Assembly: GCA_025352565.1 (NCBI GenBank)
Contig: JANXTF010000099.1
Span: 85,309 to 149,308 of the forward strand
DNA: 64,000 nt
Direction of reading: 5' to 3'
Source of the DNA: Rhodospirillales bacterium
GTDB lineage: Bacteria > Pseudomonadota > Alphaproteobacteria > Acetobacterales > Acetobacteraceae
Shown piece by piece: positions 61,005 through 64,000 of this stretch. The position numbers and the translations under genes were made by a program. A model generated the notes under the pieces. The model was given only the letters and a program-made list of their open reading frames with translations. It was not told where the DNA came from and made no database searches. Numbering within the stretch: the stretch's first letter is position 1; each line of letters begins with the position of its first letter.

Positions 61005-62042
61005 ATGCCGCCGGGCCTCGATGCCCGGTCCTCCGCCGTGCTGCGCGAGATCGTGGAGCAATATGTCGCCACCGGCGAGCCGGTCGGCAGCCGCACCCTG
61101 TCGCGCCGCCTGCCGATCGCGCTGTCGCCCGCCACCATCCGCAACGTCATGGCCGATCTCACCGACGCCGGCCTCCTGTTCGCGCCCCACACCTCGGCCG
61201 GCCGCCTGCCGACCGACCAGGGCGTGCGCCTGTTCGTGGACGGGCTGCTGCAATTCGGCGAATTGTCCGACGAGGACCGCGACGCCATCTCCACCTCGCT
61301 GCAAAGCTCCGGCCGCAGCCTGGAGGACACGCTGGCCGAGGCCTCCACCATGCTCTCCGGCCTGTCCTCGGCGGCCGGGGTGGTGCTGGCGCCGAAAACC
61401 GAGGGCTACAACCTCAAGCACATCGAGTTCGTGCCGCTCGGCCATGGCCGCGCGCTGGTGATCCTGGTCAGCGCCGAGGGGCAGGTCGAGAACCGGGTGA
61501 TCGACATTCCCCCGGGCCTCCCGCCATCGGCCCTGCAACAGGCATCCAACTACCTCAACGCCCGCCTCTCCGGCCGCCCGTTGCTGGAATTGCGGCGCAT
61601 CGTGGCCGAGGAGATGGCGGCCAACCGCACCGAACTCGACGATTTGTCGAGCAAGGTGGTGGAGGCGGGGCTGGCCACCTGGACCGGGCCGGGAAGGGGG
61701 GGCAGCCTGATCGTGCGCGGGCAGGGGCGCCTGCTGTCGGACGTGACCCAGATCGACCGCCTCGCGACCATCCGCCAGCTGTTCGACCGGCTGGAGACGC
61801 AGGAGACCATGGTGCAGCTGCTCGAACTCGCCGAGAACTCCGACGGCGTGCGTATTTTCATCGGCGCCGAAAGCGGCCTGTTCGGCGCGGCGGGCGTGTC
61901 GATGGTGGTGGCACCGGCGCGCAACGAGGCCAACCGCATCGTGGGCGCGCTGGGCGTGATCGGGCCGACGCGGATCAATTACGGCCGGATCATCCCGGTG
62001 GTGGATTATACGGCACGGGTGATCGGGCGGCTGCTGGGGTGA
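61005..62042 (+). CDS. hrcA: Heat-inducible transcription repressor HrcA
   Basis: 345 residues. The N-terminal winged helix (about 8-80) has SSAVLREIVEQYVATGEPVGSRTLSRRL and SPATIRNVMADLTDAGLL, followed by PHTSAGRLPTDQGVRLFVD. The GAF-like core and insert follow to AARNEANRIVGALGVIGPTRINYGRIIP-type C-terminus. It normally represses chaperone operons at CIRCE operators; I found no CIRCE consensus near hrcA, grpE or dnaK in the window. Confidence 0.96.
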   Translation: MPPGLDARSSAVLREIVEQYVATGEPVGSRTLSRRLPIALSPATIRNVMADLTDAGLLFAPHTSAGRLPTDQGVRLFVDGLLQFGELSDEDRDAISTSLQSSGRSLEDTLAEASTMLSGLSSAAGVVLAPKTEGYNLKHIEFVPLGHGRALVILVSAEGQVENRVIDIPPGLPPSALQQASNYLNARLSGRPLLELRRIVAEEMAANRTELDDLSSKVVEAGLATWTGPGRGGSLIVRGQGRLLSDVTQIDRLATIRQLFDRLETQETMVQLLELAENSDGVRIFIGAESGLFGAAGVSMVVAPARNEANRIVGALGVIGPTRINYGRIIPVVDYTARVIGRLLG

Positions 62043-62050
62043 GCGGCATT

Positions 62051-62084
62051 CCCGCCGCTTGTGCCGGCCCGCCGCTTGTGCCGG
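62051..62084 (+). repeat. 17-bp exact tandem repeat in the hrcA-grpE gap
   Basis: CCCGCCGCTTGTGCCGG is present twice in immediate succession between the hrcA stop and the grpE start (62111). It probably arose by slippage; no regulatory role is evident. Confidence 0.9.
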
Positions 62085-62110
62085 ACCGGCCGGACAACTA
62101 ACTGAGCGTC

Positions 62111-62692
62111 ATGGACAGCGAACACATCGATCCCGTGCCCGAAGCCGCTCCCGACGACGACCCGCAGACGCCCGAGCAAGTCATGCAGGCCGCCGCCGCC
62201 CGCATCGCCGAGCTGGAGGCCGAACGCGACGACCTGCGCGACAAATGGATGCGCTCGGAGGCCGAGATGGCCAATCTGCGCGCCCGCACCCGGCGCGAGA
62301 TCGACGAGACGCGCCAGTACGCGGTGCAGAAATTTGCCCGCGACGTGGCCGAAGTCGCCGACAACATCAAGCGCGGCCTCGACAGCCTGCCCCCCGCCGA
62401 GGCTGACGACCCGGCCCTGCTCGCGAAACTGCGCGAGGGCTTCGAGGGCGTCGAGCGCAGCTTCGTGGCTGTGCTGGAGCGCAACGGCATCAAGCGCGAG
62501 GACCCGACCGGCGCGCTGTTCGACCCCAACCTGCATCAGGCGATGGCCGAGCAGGACAGCGCCGAGCACCCTCCCGGTACCGTGATCCAGTCCTGGACCC
62601 CGGCCTGGACGCTGAACGGGCGTCTGCTGCGGCCGGCCATGGTGGTCGTGGCGAAAGGGGCAGTCCCCCAGAAGGTGGACACCACTGCTTAA
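62111..62692 (+). CDS. grpE: Nucleotide exchange factor GrpE
   Basis: 193 residues. The N-terminal acidic tail and long coiled coil (RIAELEAERDDLRDKWMRSEAEMANLRARTRREI) are followed by the compact beta domain with FDPNLHQAMAEQDSAEHPPGTVIQ and the closing GRLLRPAMVVVAKG. It releases ADP from DnaK. It lies 68 bases after hrcA and 134 bases before dnaK. Confidence 0.96.
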   Translation: MDSEHIDPVPEAAPDDDPQTPEQVMQAAAARIAELEAERDDLRDKWMRSEAEMANLRARTRREIDETRQYAVQKFARDVAEVADNIKRGLDSLPPAEADDPALLAKLREGFEGVERSFVAVLERNGIKREDPTGALFDPNLHQAMAEQDSAEHPPGTVIQSWTPAWTLNGRLLRPAMVVVAKGAVPQKVDTTA

Positions 62693-62718
62693 CCTCTCGG
62701 CTGCACAATAAACGCGCA

Positions 62719-62739
62719 CCCCGCCCTTGCCGGGCGGGG
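62719..62739 (+). terminator. Stem-loop after grpE
   Basis: CCCCGCCC and GGGCGGGG form a perfect 8-bp GC stem with a 5-base loop, 27 bases after the grpE stop. No U-run follows, so it may attenuate rather than end transcription into dnaK. Confidence 0.5.
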
Positions 62740-62773
62740 CTGCGCTGAATACATCCTGATACATCCACCATAG

Positions 62774-62806
62774 GGATCAGGGCAGTGCCACGGGCTGCCC
62801 CGATCC
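62774..62806 (+). promoter_or_regulatory. Stem-loop in the dnaK leader
   Basis: GGATC + GGGCAG pair with CTGCCC + GATCC across one A/C mismatch around a 9-base loop. It ends 6 bases before the dnaK SD (AAGGAG 62813-62818). The placement would allow an effect on translation, for example a temperature-sensitive structure, but this is inference. Confidence 0.45.
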
Positions 62807-62811
62807 GCTGA

Positions 62812-64000
<1,189 letters not shown>

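Overview
The window is GC-rich, densely packed chromosomal DNA with short intergenic gaps and many ATGA-type start/stop overlaps. The gene content (F1 ATP synthase order atpHAGDC, the rph-rdgB-hemW group facing hrcA-grpE-dnaK, a DUF484-XerC pair, a LivKHMGF-type transporter tied to acyl-CoA genes) fits an alphaproteobacterium. Acetobacteraceae or a relative is my best guess, but no rRNA is present to confirm it. I see no insertion sequence, prophage, CRISPR array or rRNA. There is one tRNA, Leu(UAA). No gene-free stretch exceeds 300 bases.

Layout. 1-3025: the end of a DUF2889 gene, a GT4 glycosyltransferase and purH. 3082-24915: a 22-kb catabolic block. It holds a FadR-type GntR regulator, a complete branched-chain-amino-acid-type ABC importer, two AMP-forming acyl-CoA ligases, an enoyl-reductase-like SDR, a nitronate monooxygenase, a Baeyer-Villiger monooxygenase, two acyl-CoA dehydrogenases, a zinc alcohol dehydrogenase, an aminoglycoside-phosphotransferase-like kinase, two hotdog hydratases, a CitE-like lyase and a class III CoA-transferase. 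Three copies of an operator-like inverted repeat (core TGGT-N3-ACC) sit at the promoters of these units, so the block looks like one regulon. 24972-34154: a class A penicillin-binding protein, a 2-hydroxyacid dehydrogenase, tRNA-Leu, a SET protein, a PurD-like ATP-grasp protein, a GT61-FkbM fusion, a UDP-xylose-synthase-like enzyme and a ferritin-like protein. 34265-39250: atpCDGAH. 39446-46049: a CocE-type hydrolase, an ornithine-cyclodeaminase-like protein, a PhnD-like protein, a HAL/PAL-like protein without the usual MIO serine, and two exported proteins. 46098-55302: priA, DUF484, xerC, an aspartoacylase-like and an ArgE-like hydrolase, a TetR regulator with an MFS transporter, and a GH10 xylanase. 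55526-64000: hemW, rdgB, rph, hrcA, grpE and dnaK, with two interruptions.

The candidates most worth attention are: (1) the three-operator catabolic regulon, which combines parts recalling levulinate/4-hydroxyacid (Lva, ACAD10/11) and itaconate (Ict-Ich-Ccl) pathways with a Baeyer-Villiger monooxygenase; (2) an unrecognised two-gene cassette (56946-58495) set between rdgB and hemW, followed by a run of strong stem-loops; (3) the HAL-like protein lacking the MIO serine, in a small locus with ornithine cyclodeaminase and a leaderless PhnD-like protein; (4) the GT61-helical-FkbM fusion; (5) a recent tandem duplication of a DUF29 gene with its leader between rph and hrcA. The dnaK reading frame is broken by an apparent one-base deletion near 63067, which is more likely a sequence error than a real lesion.
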